Assembly: GCA_031551635.1 (NCBI GenBank)
Contig: JAVBNH010000002.1
Location: 62,001-126,000 of the forward strand
Direction of reading: 5' to 3'
From: JAVBNH01 sp031551635
GTDB taxonomy: Bacteria > Bacillota > Clostridia > Oscillospirales > Acutalibacteraceae
Length of the DNA stretch: 64,000 nucleotides
The position numbers and the translations under genes were made by a program. Position 1 is the stretch's first letter; each line of letters begins with the position of its first letter. Of the stretch, positions 24,724 to 32,834 are shown piece by piece. The notes under the pieces are model-generated. The model was not told the origin of the DNA, did not search any database, and saw nothing but the letters and a program-made list of their open reading frames with translations.

Positions 24724-25947
24724 ATGGCTAATCTTATTTTGGCTAAGCAGCTTGAAGTCAGGGAAAAAATATCGTTGATGCGCGAGGATGCGAGGCATGA
24801 AATCTGCGGCGACAGTGACGCAGAGCAGACGGCGATTGCCTGCGCCGCTCAGATAAAAGGTAAACCCGCACCGCCGAAGGTGCCGAAAATGTTTTTGTCC
24901 GGCAAGTGCGTTTTCAACTGCGCTTATTGCGGCTGCCGCTGCTCTTATGAAGAAAAACAGGGGTATTGCAATACTCCCGCGGAGCTTGCGAAAATGGCGG
25001 TGGCTGAAGCGAAATATAACGCTCACGGCGTTTTTATCAGCTCCGCTATACACAAAAACGCGGACTACACTCAGGAATTGCTTGCCGAAAGCGCGCGGAT
25101 AATGCGTGAAGAGCTTGGGTATACCGGTTATCTTCACGCTAAAGTCATGCCCGGAGCTGACGCGAGGCTTATTGAGCTGACAGGGAAGTATGCAAGCCGC
25201 CTGAGCGTGAATATCGAGGTCGCTCATAGCTCTGGTTACGGGAAAATCGCTAAGCAGAAGAACCGTCAAAATATTCTGACCCCGATGGGGGACATCTCTG
25301 AGCAAATTTTTCAGGCGAAGCAGGAAAAACGCAAATTTGCCGTTTCGCAAACGACACAGCTGATGGCGGGAAGCACCGGAGAGGATGACCGCACGATAAT
25401 GACACTGTCAGATGCCCTATACCGTAAATACCGCCTTAAAAGGGTGTATTATACACCTTTTCATTATAAGCATGAGGCAAAAGGCTATGAAAATGAAAAC
25501 TTGCAATTCTCGCAAACGCCTTACTGGAGAATGGCGCGGCTTTATCAGGCGGATAGGCTGCTGCAGCTTTACGGCTTCACTCCCGATGAAATTGCACCTG
25601 AGGATGACCCCTTTCTGCACGAGGATATTGACCCGAAGGCAGCCTGGGCACTACGGCATATCGAGCTGTATCCGGTTGAAGTGAACAGGGCTGATTTTGA
25701 TACGCTAATTCGCATACCCGGCATCGGCGTTACCTACGCGAGACGAATAATTGAGGCTCGCAAGCAATGTTTAATTACGCATGATGTTATGAAAAAACTC
25801 AAGGTGTCGCTGAAGAGAAGCAATAGTTTTATTACTTGCAACGGCGCTTACAAGGGCGGCAGTATGCTTGATTCTCTGAACCTCAGGGACACGCTTTGCA
25901 CAGAAGCGGAGCAACTTTCGATTTCCTCATCACTGTCGGAAGAGTAG
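24724..25947 (+). CDS. putative DNA modification/repair radical SAM protein
   Basis: 407 residues, ATG 24724 after GGAAGTGA. The radical SAM cluster motif is CVFNCAYCGCR near residue 63. The C-terminal part has a helix-hairpin-helix DNA-binding motif (FDTLIRIPGIGVTYARRIIE, about 322-341). This pair of features defines the family annotated as radical SAM protein linked to uracil-DNA glycosylase. That family usually neighbours a UDG-type partner gene; none is here, and the downstream DNA is repeats. Control by LexA is likely from the box at 24695. The reaction is not known. Confidence 0.85.
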   Translation: MANLILAKQLEVREKISLMREDARHEICGDSDAEQTAIACAAQIKGKPAPPKVPKMFLSGKCVFNCAYCGCRCSYEEKQGYCNTPAELAKMAVAEAKYNAHGVFISSAIHKNADYTQELLAESARIMREELGYTGYLHAKVMPGADARLIELTGKYASRLSVNIEVAHSSGYGKIAKQKNRQNILTPMGDISEQIFQAKQEKRKFAVSQTTQLMAGSTGEDDRTIMTLSDALYRKYRLKRVYYTPFHYKHEAKGYENENLQFSQTPYWRMARLYQADRLLQLYGFTPDEIAPEDDPFLHEDIDPKAAWALRHIELYPVEVNRADFDTLIRIPGIGVTYARRIIEARKQCLITHDVMKKLKVSLKRSNSFITCNGAYKGGSMLDSLNLRDTLCTEAEQLSISSSLSEE

Positions 25948-25953
25948 ATGGTA

Positions 25954-26026
25954 CTAACGTGGGCTTGGCTTGCCAAGCCTACAACCCAAGTCTTGTTTAT
26001 TATTGAGCTTTCAGCCCACTAAGGTA
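25954..26026 (+). repeat. 73-bp palindrome-bearing repeat R, copy 1
   Basis: CTAACGTGGGCTTGG...CACTAAGGTA with a near-perfect stem (GTGGGCTTGG/CCAAGCCTAC) and CTTG loop. It starts 7 bp after the radical SAM stop and is followed directly by copy 2. Confidence 0.9.
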
Positions 26027-26099
26027 CTAACGTGGGCTTGGCTTGCCAAGCCCACAATCCAAGACTTGTTTTTTATTGAGCTTTCAGCTCATTAAGGTA
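26027..26099 (+). repeat. 73-bp repeat R, copy 2
   Basis: Tandem with copy 1 and in the same orientation. The stem GTGGGCTTGG/CCAAGCCCAC is intact. Confidence 0.9.
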
Positions 26100-26102
26100 C
26101 TA

Positions 26103-26345
26103 ACAAATACCCGCCATGCGATTAAATTACTGGGAGGAAAGGAAGCTTTTGCCGCTTTTATACGGGAGGATGACAATACTGTTTGTCTTGAGCTTTCAGG
26201 GAGAAGCCGTCTTAACGATAAGACAGCGGAAAAAATAATCAAGGAGCTCGCCAATATTGAAAAATATTTAGGACTTATACTAAGTTCACATATAAGGCTT
26301 CATTGGAAATATTTTATCAACTGTTTAATCAGAGTTTGGTATTAA
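26103..26345 (+). pseudogene. open-frame fragment without recognisable start, unknown family
   Basis: The frame continues from inside repeat R copy 2 to TAA at 26345. Residues HAIKLLGGKEAFAAFIRED, then NDKTAEKIIKELANIEKYLG look like a genuine helical protein segment, but no start codon with a ribosome site precedes them; the first ATG is in the repeat. I take it as the 3' remnant of a gene cut off by repeat insertion. The original family is not recognised. From 26346 to 26620 I see no further gene. Confidence 0.35.
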
Positions 26346-26620
26346 AAGAGTTTGAATTGGAAAAACGCAATAAAATTATTTCAAATCCGAAAAAAATGGA
26401 CTGACAATCAAGTAAATTGAAAGATTGACAGGGATAAAAAGGAGCATAGTTCAGAAGGTTTAAAGAAAAAGACTGTTTCGCCTTACACATTTTATAAATT
26501 GCTTGCTTTTCATAGCTCATTATTGCTATAATAACAAATGTGATGTAATATTAGCTATGACGATATTAAAGAGCCGTAATGCAGAGTAAATGATTGGTGT
26601 TAAGGGGAAGTGGTTGAGAT

Positions 26621-28000
26621 ATGGACATAATGTATTCGGAGTTTGCCTATTCTCGCGGGATGCAACTGATTCTGATGTTTTTTGCGTTCGCGTATAATTT
26701 TGTAGTAATGTATTTTATCGCAAAGCTTCTTCTAAGAATATACGGCGAGAGTGTAAGCGCTAAAAATAAGGCATTGTTTGCTTTTTTGGCAGGTACTATA
26801 CTTCAGAGCGCTTTGATTTATGTCATTTATTTTATTGGCGGAATGGTTTCGTTTACGAAGGTTCAAAACTTAATTTTTGCAAGTCCAAATCCGATTACGG
26901 CTCTATTATATTGTTACTTAGGAATTAAGTTGCTTAAACTGTCACCCAAACGGTCTATTGAGTTAATGGGGCATGTATATTTGTACTTTATGATACTCAT
27001 AGCCTTAAACAGACTTACGGGAGGTTTGTTTTTCAAGCAGGACACTGCACAGTACAATTATATGATGGATGCGGCGAGGCATTTACTTAATCTATTGCTT
27101 TCACTGATTTTATACTATCTGACATGTCAGCTGCTTAAGCATAAACCGGCGCTGACCATAGCCTCGAAAACATACACCTTTGCGAACCCGCGGCATGATT
27201 TGCTGATTTTTTTCATGAAAGCTATTTTTATTTACAGCTGCGTCGTTTTGGTGCCTATCCTGGTATCCTCGGTCTGGGTCGCAAATATTTTAGTTGTGGT
27301 AATACTCCTGTTTTTTTTCTTTTCGACTATCCTCTACAGCGTTTATCAGCATGAAAAAGCCGGCAACCGAAATAAGGACGCGTATATTAATTCACTCATA
27401 AAAAGCTCCGATGAGTTTCGGAGGGTCAAGCATGATTTTTATAATATTTTACAAACATACAGCGGTTATCTGTCCATCGGGGATATTGAGGCATGTAAAA
27501 AATATCATGATTCGCTTATCGGCATAACGACATATGCGGGTGAAAAGCTGGAGCTGAGCCGCCGTACTAACGAAAACCCGACGCTTGTAACCCTTTTAAT
27601 GGACAAGCAAGTACGAGCGGAGAATATGGGAATACATATGGGCATCTCTTTGAAATGCATTCTTTCAGACCTTGCGATAAACGAAATTGATTTAAGCCGC
27701 GCATTATCCTGTCTTTTGGACAACGCCATTGAAGCAGCGTGCGAGTCAATTCAAAAACGCGTTTATTTCACTATTGAAACGAAATCACCCTTGTCAAGAC
27801 TCATAATAATCACAAACAGCACAAAAGAACCGGTTGAAGTATCAAAGATACTGGCAGCCGGCTCAACAAATAAAATTGGTCACGAAGGAATCGGATTGAA
27901 CAATGTTCGCAGAATAATCGACAGATACAATAACTGTACCTTTAAGTTGAATTATTACAACAATGAGGTAACAGCATTTTTAGAGATAAGACAGCCTTGA
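26621..28000 (+). CDS. AgrC-like membrane sensor histidine kinase (GHKL ATPase)
   Basis: 459 residues, ATG 26621 with AGGGGAAG ten bases upstream. About six membrane segments fill residues 12-245. The phospho-acceptor region is FRRVKHDFYNIL with His271, the N-box is LDNAIEAA with Asn368, and GHEGIGLNNVRRIID is the G-box, all of the AgrC/ComD-type kinase family that senses peptides. No LytTR-type response regulator, AgrB or AgrD is within the window, so it is an orphan here. Ligand and target unknown. Confidence 0.85.
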   Translation: MDIMYSEFAYSRGMQLILMFFAFAYNFVVMYFIAKLLLRIYGESVSAKNKALFAFLAGTILQSALIYVIYFIGGMVSFTKVQNLIFASPNPITALLYCYLGIKLLKLSPKRSIELMGHVYLYFMILIALNRLTGGLFFKQDTAQYNYMMDAARHLLNLLLSLILYYLTCQLLKHKPALTIASKTYTFANPRHDLLIFFMKAIFIYSCVVLVPILVSSVWVANILVVVILLFFFFSTILYSVYQHEKAGNRNKDAYINSLIKSSDEFRRVKHDFYNILQTYSGYLSIGDIEACKKYHDSLIGITTYAGEKLELSRRTNENPTLVTLLMDKQVRAENMGIHMGISLKCILSDLAINEIDLSRALSCLLDNAIEAACESIQKRVYFTIETKSPLSRLIIITNSTKEPVEVSKILAAGSTNKIGHEGIGLNNVRRIIDRYNNCTFKLNYYNNEVTAFLEIRQP

Positions 28001-28118
28001 AGGCTAATTTTGTGACTTGCTGATAAATTCGTCAATACAAGCAATAATGTACGACGGACTGGTCATATGCAGCCCATTCCTGCAATTTATAACATAACAA
28101 GTGCATAGCTTGCTACGC

Positions 28119-28180
28119 CCAAGTGCTTAGCTTGCTAAGCCCACAACTTGTTTTTATTGAGCTTTTAGCCCATTAAGGTA
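28119..28180 (+). repeat. degenerate copy 3 of repeat R
   Basis: AAGTGCTTAGCTTGCTAAGC... to CATTAAGGTA follows the R pattern with changes in the stem; a partial duplicate of the stem precedes it (28100-28120). Confidence 0.7.
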
Positions 28181-28184
28181 CTTA

Positions 28185-28255
28185 ATTCTTCATTTTTAAT
28201 TAAAAAAGCTCAAAAAACACTATGACTGATAGCTTTTTAATGAAAAATGAAGAAT
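28185..28255. terminator. 71-bp inverted repeat between convergent genes
   Basis: ATTCTTCATTTTT (28185-28197) pairs with AAAAATGAAGAAT (28243-28255), and AAAAAGCT (28203-28210) with AGCTTTTT (28231-28238). It may end transcription from both the kinase and the DUF2828 gene. The 294-bp gap 28001-28294 holds this, repeat R copy 3 and nothing coding. Confidence 0.55.
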
Positions 28256-28294
28256 GAAAAAATATAAAATGACTAATAAAAATTATGATATGGC

Positions 28295-29764
28295 TTACGC
28301 CGTGATTCCGGCGTACCGCTGCGCACCTAGAATATCAGTCATAAAGGTATAGGGCGAGATATTTTCGGAGGTTATCATTGAAAACACGCGAGGACTCGCA
28401 CCGGAAACCAGAACTACGCCCTCCTCATTCATTGTCACGGGTTGCTGCTCATTGCGGCTCTGGACATTCCAGAATATAAGCTTAGGCAGAGTGTAGCCGT
28501 GCTCGTTGAACAGCCTTTTTGCGTATTCAAAATTTGTCAGTTTCGCGCCCTTTGTACATGCGTTAAATTCCATGTCGGAGATGACATAAATTTTTGCGGG
28601 CAGCTCGCTTTGCGGCAGCCTGTTTTTTACTGCAGTATTTAGAATCAATTCAAAGACATTTTGGATGTTAGTGCTCGCGACTTCGTTATAGGAAGCGGCG
28701 TATTTTACCTTTTCATAAATATCATTACCTTTAATTTCAACAAGCCTGGGTTTTTCGGAAAAGGTTATGAAGTGGTTTTTGAATGCGCCGTTGTTTCGTT
28801 CTGCAAAATATATTCCGAGTGACAGAGCGACAGTAATAGGCAAGGGATCTTGTGAACTATACATTGAGCCCGAGCCGTCAACCACGACAATGGCGTTTTC
28901 GCCTGAAGTATAATCCTTTTGCGCCTTCCATGTCACATCGAGGCTCCTGCGTTCGCCATATGATATTTCATCACTGTATGTCTCGTAAAATAGGGAACGG
29001 ATTATCTCATATGGCATAAGCGTTACGGTGTTTAGCTTGGCTTCACCGCCCTCCACCTTTGAAAGATATTCGCTGTAACGCTCGCCGTCATTTCGAATAA
29101 ACGCCTTGCGGTATTTCATCATCGCCTTTGAGGGCTGCATGGAATAATCAAAAGAGTAGTCGCGCTCACGCAGGTTGTTTTCAATAATCGCTATCCTCGC
29201 ACGCAGAGCAGAAAGTGACTTGCGGTACTGTGCTTCACTCAGAGAAAGCGAAGCGGCAATCATTTTTCCGTAGCGTACGGTATCGGCATTGTGGGCGTTA
29301 ACAGACGGCAGCCATTTACCGAGCAGAGAGACTGTTTTATCCTCTTCAAGCGCGGTCATGTCGGCGGAAAACAGCTCTTTTATGAAAGCAAAAACACTGT
29401 CCCTCGCAGGTGTGTCCAAGAGGCACAGAAGGTCGTCAAAACGTCCGAATTCCGGAATTGCCCAGAGATTTTTTATTATGCTTTTTGAACGCTGCTGGGA
29501 CATATTGCGGATTATAGTACGGAAAACAGCACGCTCACCAAGACCGCCGCGGATGTCGCGGGCAAAGAAAAGTGTCTTTAGCGCAAGGTCGCGGTTCTCA
29601 GCCCATGCCCGGTCAAAACGATTCATTTTCTCCGCTTCTCTTTCATTCCGAAGCGCGCCAATCGTAGCGAAAAGGTCGAGACAATCGGACTGAGTCGTAA
29701 GATATGTCGCCGCGCCGTTTTCAGTCGTTGTTTTGTTTGTTTCCTTTTTAAGAAAATTCAGCAT
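28295..29764 (-). CDS. DUF2828 protein: TROVE-like helical domain plus von Willebrand factor A domain
   Basis: 489 residues. TAAGGAGGA lies six bases before ATG 29764 (MLNFLKKETNK); the longer frame reads into repeat R. Residues about 20-280 are helical with DLALKTLFFARDIRGGLGER, the pattern shared by DUF2828 and TROVE (Ro60) proteins. Residues about 285-489 form a vWA domain with the metal-binding motif VVVDGSGSM. Ro60-type proteins bind Y RNAs and misfolded RNAs; DUF2828 itself has no assigned function. Directly upstream are two R copies and about 260 bp of structured non-coding sequence, so an RNA partner is conceivable. Confidence 0.75.
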   Translation of the reverse strand: MLNFLKKETNKTTTENGAATYLTTQSDCLDLFATIGALRNEREAEKMNRFDRAWAENRDLALKTLFFARDIRGGLGERAVFRTIIRNMSQQRSKSIIKNLWAIPEFGRFDDLLCLLDTPARDSVFAFIKELFSADMTALEEDKTVSLLGKWLPSVNAHNADTVRYGKMIAASLSLSEAQYRKSLSALRARIAIIENNLRERDYSFDYSMQPSKAMMKYRKAFIRNDGERYSEYLSKVEGGEAKLNTVTLMPYEIIRSLFYETYSDEISYGERRSLDVTWKAQKDYTSGENAIVVVDGSGSMYSSQDPLPITVALSLGIYFAERNNGAFKNHFITFSEKPRLVEIKGNDIYEKVKYAASYNEVASTNIQNVFELILNTAVKNRLPQSELPAKIYVISDMEFNACTKGAKLTNFEYAKRLFNEHGYTLPKLIFWNVQSRNEQQPVTMNEEGVVLVSGASPRVFSMITSENISPYTFMTDILGAQRYAGITA

Positions 29765-29780
29765 GATTTTCCTCCTTATA

Positions 29781-29853
29781 CTAACGTGGGCTTGGCTTGC
29801 CAAGCCCACAACCCAAGTCTTGTTTTTAATTGTGCTTTCAGCCCACTAAGGTA
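29781..29853 (+). repeat. 73-bp repeat R, copy 4
   Basis: An intact copy whose left end is only a few bases from the ribosome site of the DUF2828 gene, so that gene must be transcribed from within or beyond the repeats. Confidence 0.9.
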
Positions 29854-29926
29854 CTAACGTGGGCTTGGCTTGCCAAGCCCACAACCCAAGTCTTGTTTTT
29901 AATTGTGCTTTCAGCCCACTAAGGTA
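29854..29926 (+). repeat. 73-bp repeat R, copy 5
   Basis: Tandem with copy 4, same orientation, nearly identical including the TTTTTAATTGTGC variant shared only by these two copies. Confidence 0.9.
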
Positions 29927-29959
29927 CTAATAACACAAAATAGTTACCGGTATTAATAC

Positions 29960-30216
29960 AAGGCACTGTATTATCAATTTTAAGTTGATTTTTTATTTGC
30001 TGTCAGTGCCTTTTTTTGTTCATTTTGGCGGTAAACTGATTCATATTCACAAGGCGCGCAATCCTTTCGGATTCAAACAACATTTTGTTTTTTTATTTGC
30101 TGTGCACGCCTTTTGATTTGCCGCAAAACATTTTTCAAAGCGCATTGGGGGCTTTTCGCCCTCTCAGAGGCGGTGTGCCTGCTGAGCTTTAACCATAGAG
30201 TTGCTGTAAGCGCTTT
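29960..30216. ncRNA. candidate structured RNA region upstream of the DUF2828 gene
   Basis: Three structured blocks in 257 bp. Block 1 (29960-30017): AAGGCACTG/CAGTGCCTT then seven T residues in the plus direction, a terminator shape. Block 2 (30028-30124): outer GCGGTAAA/TTTGCCGC, inner AAGGCG/CGCCTT and hairpin AATCCTTTCGGATT. Block 3 (30137-30216): AAAGCGC/GCGCTTT enclosing hairpins GGGcttttcgCCC and CTCAG...CTGAG. Blocks 1 and 2 share TTTTTTATTTGCTGT before the right arm, so they look related. No open frame fits. Strand, start and function are undetermined; I could not match it to a known riboswitch, 6S RNA or tmRNA. Confidence 0.35.
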
Positions 30217-30317
30217 ACACTTACCAGTATAGCCAAATTCCGGAAAAAATCATTTAAAAAAAGTTGCGAACTTATCACTTAAGTCTTTAAAACGCAAAAA
30301 AAACCACAATACTAACG

Positions 30318-30363
30318 ACTATAATCGACAAGACATCAAATTTTGTATGCATTATCGATTATA
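30318..30363. repeat. spaced inverted repeat CTATAATCGA/TCGATTATAG
   Basis: Perfect 10-bp arms (30318-30327, 30354-30363) with 26 bp between. It could be a regulator site or a hairpin. The rest of 30217-30456 shows nothing coding. Confidence 0.45.
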
Positions 30364-30456
30364 GCGGCGTATAATGGTTTTAAAGGGGGCATCTAAATGG
30401 TGAAGCGTGATTTGTAAATGGTGCGAATTCGTCCGTTCATGGGCAAGGATATTCAG

Positions 30457-30529
30457 CTAACGTGGGCTTGGCTTGCCAAGCCCACAACCCAAGTCTTGTT
30501 TTTTGTTGAGCTTTCAGCCCAATAAGGAG
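30457..30529 (+). repeat. 73-bp repeat R, copy 6
   Basis: An intact stem. The flanks CAGCTAA at the left and GAGCTAA at the right suggest a short duplicated target (GCTAA). Confidence 0.9.
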
Positions 30530-30557
30530 CTAAATGACTTTGACAGACGTAGAATAA

Positions 30558-31421
30558 TCAACCGTACAGCTTTACGTATTCCATAAACTTTTCAAAGCCC
30601 TTGTCGTATTCCTTGAAATCTTCTTTTGTATCCAAATCGTGATCGGATTTTTCAAATATAAAGAGGTCGTTCGGTACATTGAATTCATTGAGCTTCGCGA
30701 CATAGGCGCGCACATCGTCCACTTTCACGATGTCATCGTTCAGACCGTGGAAAATAATAACCGGCGGCATATCAGAGCGCACACACTCAATGGGTGAATT
30801 TGTTAAAAGATAACCCGGAAGAGGATTTTCCGCGTTAAGGTGCTCTTCAATCAATCCGTATGTTCCGCCTAGTGCAACAGGTCCCGACTGGTCAACAATA
30901 AATGCAATTTCAAGCGGACAGGTTTCTAGACGGGTGCAGGAATACAGCATAGCCAGTATCGCGCCGGCTGAATAGCCTTGAATTATAAGCTTGTTCGGCT
31001 TCACGCCGTTTTCATCCATCTTTTTTATGATGGTGTTTATGGCATTATCCATGTCGTCAAGCATATCTTCCAAATAAAGCTCCTGCTCCTCATGCGGAGT
31101 ATTTTTGTCATATAGACGGTAGCCCATCGTTGCGCTTACAAAACCTTTTTTAGCCATCTCGATGCAAACACCGTCATAGGCTTCTTTTTCCCCGCCTTGA
31201 AAGCCTCCGCCGTGAATCATCAGAAAAACATTGACAGGTTCTTTTATTTTTTTTGCCGATTCCGGGAAAAATATGTCAACCATCTGCCTCGGTGCTGCGT
31301 TTTCGACATATTTGAGATTACGGTAGGTTTGCGGAGTGTTAAATCCTAAAAGAGTCGCTAAAGAGAGAACGAAAAGAATTACTTGTGAAATCCAGCCGGG
31401 CAATGCTCTTGATTCTGTCAT
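30558..31421 (-). CDS. alpha/beta hydrolase (BD-FAE/carboxylesterase type), membrane-anchored or secreted
   Basis: 287 residues. An N-terminal hydrophobic segment (WISQVILFVLSLATLLGF, residues 9-26) indicates export or anchoring. The oxyanion motif is MIHGGGFQGG (about 68-77), the nucleophile elbow IIQGYSAGAILA, the acid lies in HGLNDDIVKV and the histidine in EKSDHDLDTK, all in the order of the hormone-sensitive-lipase/esterase fold. Such enzymes often de-esterify plant polysaccharides or small acyl esters. It stands alone with no visible operon partner. Confidence 0.8.
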   Translation of the reverse strand: MTESRALPGWISQVILFVLSLATLLGFNTPQTYRNLKYVENAAPRQMVDIFFPESAKKIKEPVNVFLMIHGGGFQGGEKEAYDGVCIEMAKKGFVSATMGYRLYDKNTPHEEQELYLEDMLDDMDNAINTIIKKMDENGVKPNKLIIQGYSAGAILAMLYSCTRLETCPLEIAFIVDQSGPVALGGTYGLIEEHLNAENPLPGYLLTNSPIECVRSDMPPVIIFHGLNDDIVKVDDVRAYVAKLNEFNVPNDLFIFEKSDHDLDTKEDFKEYDKGFEKFMEYVKLYG

Positions 31422-31488
31422 AAAGAAAACCTCCGATTTTATATTTTATTGTTTTTTTTGGTTTAATGATAAGATTCCCACTCAATAA

Positions 31489-31632
31489 TCATATGTGTTT
31501 CATTTTTAGAACAAAATTTTTGACATTTTTATACCCCAGTTTGCCATTAAAGCTCTCATGTTTATTATAATAATTAATATATAAAGGAATTACATTTTCA
31601 ATATCAGATTCCATCATAATTTTACATATCAT
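31489..31632 (-). pseudogene. GNAT acetyltransferase remnant with internal deletion
   Basis: A 47-residue frame begins with ATG 31632 after AAAGGA. Residues 7-25 (MESDIENVIPLYINYYNKHE region) are the N-terminal helix of a familiar clostridial GNAT group, and residues 26-46 (SFNGKLGYKNVKNFVLKMKH) match the closing strand of GNAT proteins (F-x-x-K-L-G-Y-K). Everything between, including the acetyl-CoA site, is missing. It is almost certainly a deletion derivative although start, ribosome site and stop remain. Confidence 0.55.
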
Positions 31633-31923
31633 AATATTTATTCCTTTCCATTATAAAAATAATTTGCTCGAGAAATAGTATAGCAAAAACCTGCCAGAAA
31701 AGCAAATTCAACTTGTAAGGTATTGCTCAAACAGGGGACAGCTCCTGTTTTCTCTTAGCGATGATATGAAAAATCTTCCTCTTTGAAAGTAGCCCGATTT
31801 TCATCGGACTGTGGATTTTTGGGTTTTGGTATGTTATAATTGTATCATTATAGAATTGTTAGCGGTGTCTTGTGAGTTTTGTTCATTTGATGTCGCGAGT
31901 TTATATTAGGCGGTGTTTATAGA
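31633..31923. other. intergenic region without gene
   Basis: AT-rich. It holds a short GACAGCTCCTGTTTTC imperfect pair near 31738 and TATAAT-like sequence near 31840 upstream of the kinase gene; no convincing coding frame. Confidence 0.4.
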
Positions 31924-32583
31924 ATGGAATTATATTGCTCAAAATGTAGTGCAAACTTAATAGATAATCATGTTCTTGAAGATTATATAATACCACCAAT
32001 GACAAATAAATCTAAAATTATTCGCCCAAGGTGTTCATCATGCGATTGTGAAATTAATTTAGAAGATATCTCAACGGCAATTGATGCGAACTCAAAGGTT
32101 TTGATTATATCCGGTACAGCCGGAGCAGGAAAAACGGCTATAGGTCAGCTTATTGAACAGAAGAAAAACTATATTTTTATTGATGGCGATGCCATACAAA
32201 AGAAAGTAAATTATTTAAAGAAGAATGTGGTCGGATATAATGACAATTATTATGCGGATACGCTCAATACTTTGCTAATTTTGTTGGCACTCGGTTATAA
32301 TGTTGTAGTTGGTTACATATTTTATGGTGACAAGTTACAAACGTTTTATGATGAATTAAGCAAATATAATATAACACCTATCTTTCGCGTTCTTGTCCCA
32401 GAGAGAAGTATATGTTTGCAAAGAGATATTGAACGTGAATGTTGGACAGCAGGTAAAAAATGGGTAGACGAATGGTATGATGAAATGCGTTCATTTTTAG
32501 AGACGCAGCCTATTGTCTGCATTGATAATTCAAATGAAACTTTGGAAGAAACTTATTGTAATCATTTTGAAAACTTATTATAA
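31924..32583 (+). CDS. zinc-ribbon plus P-loop kinase-like protein
   Basis: 219 residues. A zinc ribbon (CSKCSAN at residues 4-10 and CSSCDC near 38) precedes a P-loop NTPase: Walker A SGTAGAGKTAIGQ (about 63-75), FIDGDAIQKK like the substrate-binding Asp of shikimate/chloramphenicol/AAA-type small kinases, and VPERSICLQRDIERE with an Arg-rich lid. It likely phosphorylates a small molecule or nucleoside; the substrate cannot be told. The gene and surroundings are AT-rich compared with the core regions, which suggests acquisition. Confidence 0.7.
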   Translation: MELYCSKCSANLIDNHVLEDYIIPPMTNKSKIIRPRCSSCDCEINLEDISTAIDANSKVLIISGTAGAGKTAIGQLIEQKKNYIFIDGDAIQKKVNYLKKNVVGYNDNYYADTLNTLLILLALGYNVVVGYIFYGDKLQTFYDELSKYNITPIFRVLVPERSICLQRDIERECWTAGKKWVDEWYDEMRSFLETQPIVCIDNSNETLEETYCNHFENLL

Positions 32584-32666
32584 CTATCTTAGTACCTAAT
32601 AAGCACTCGCTACCTTTCCGGCGTAAAACCGAGTCGTCCCTATGTATCAATATTTTCTACAATAGA

Positions 32667-32825
32667 GAGCCGCGTCCCGATTTACTCAGGCTGGTCGCAA
32701 GCTGCGCTTGCTGCTCGCCCAAGCAACCCGGGCTGGTCGCAAGCTGCGCTTGCTGCTCGCCCAAGCAACCCGGGCTGGTCGCAAGCTGCGCTTGCTGCTC
32801 GCCCATGCAACCTGGGACGCGGCTC
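32667..32825. repeat. three 42-bp tandem repeats bounded by 12-bp inverted repeats
   Basis: The unit CTGGTCGCAAGCTGCGCTTG... (42 bp) repeats at 32691, 32733 and 32775, nearly identical, and contains the palindrome GCAAGC-TGC-GCTTGC. The array is enclosed by GAGCCGCGTCCC (32667-32678) and its exact complement GGGACGCGGCTC (32814-32825). It is GC-rich in an AT-rich setting. No protein is read through it. Confidence 0.85.
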
Positions 32826-32834
32826 GCGTTCTAT

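Noticed and set aside
30137..30216. Known riboswitch (c-di-GMP, tetrahydrofolate, fluoride) or 6S RNA
   Set aside because: I compared remembered consensus motifs and found no match, and no fitting downstream gene is in a riboswitch position.
32691..32816. Three 42-bp direct repeats as a CRISPR or coding repeat
   Set aside because: Repeats are contiguous without spacers, and no open frame with start signals reads through them.
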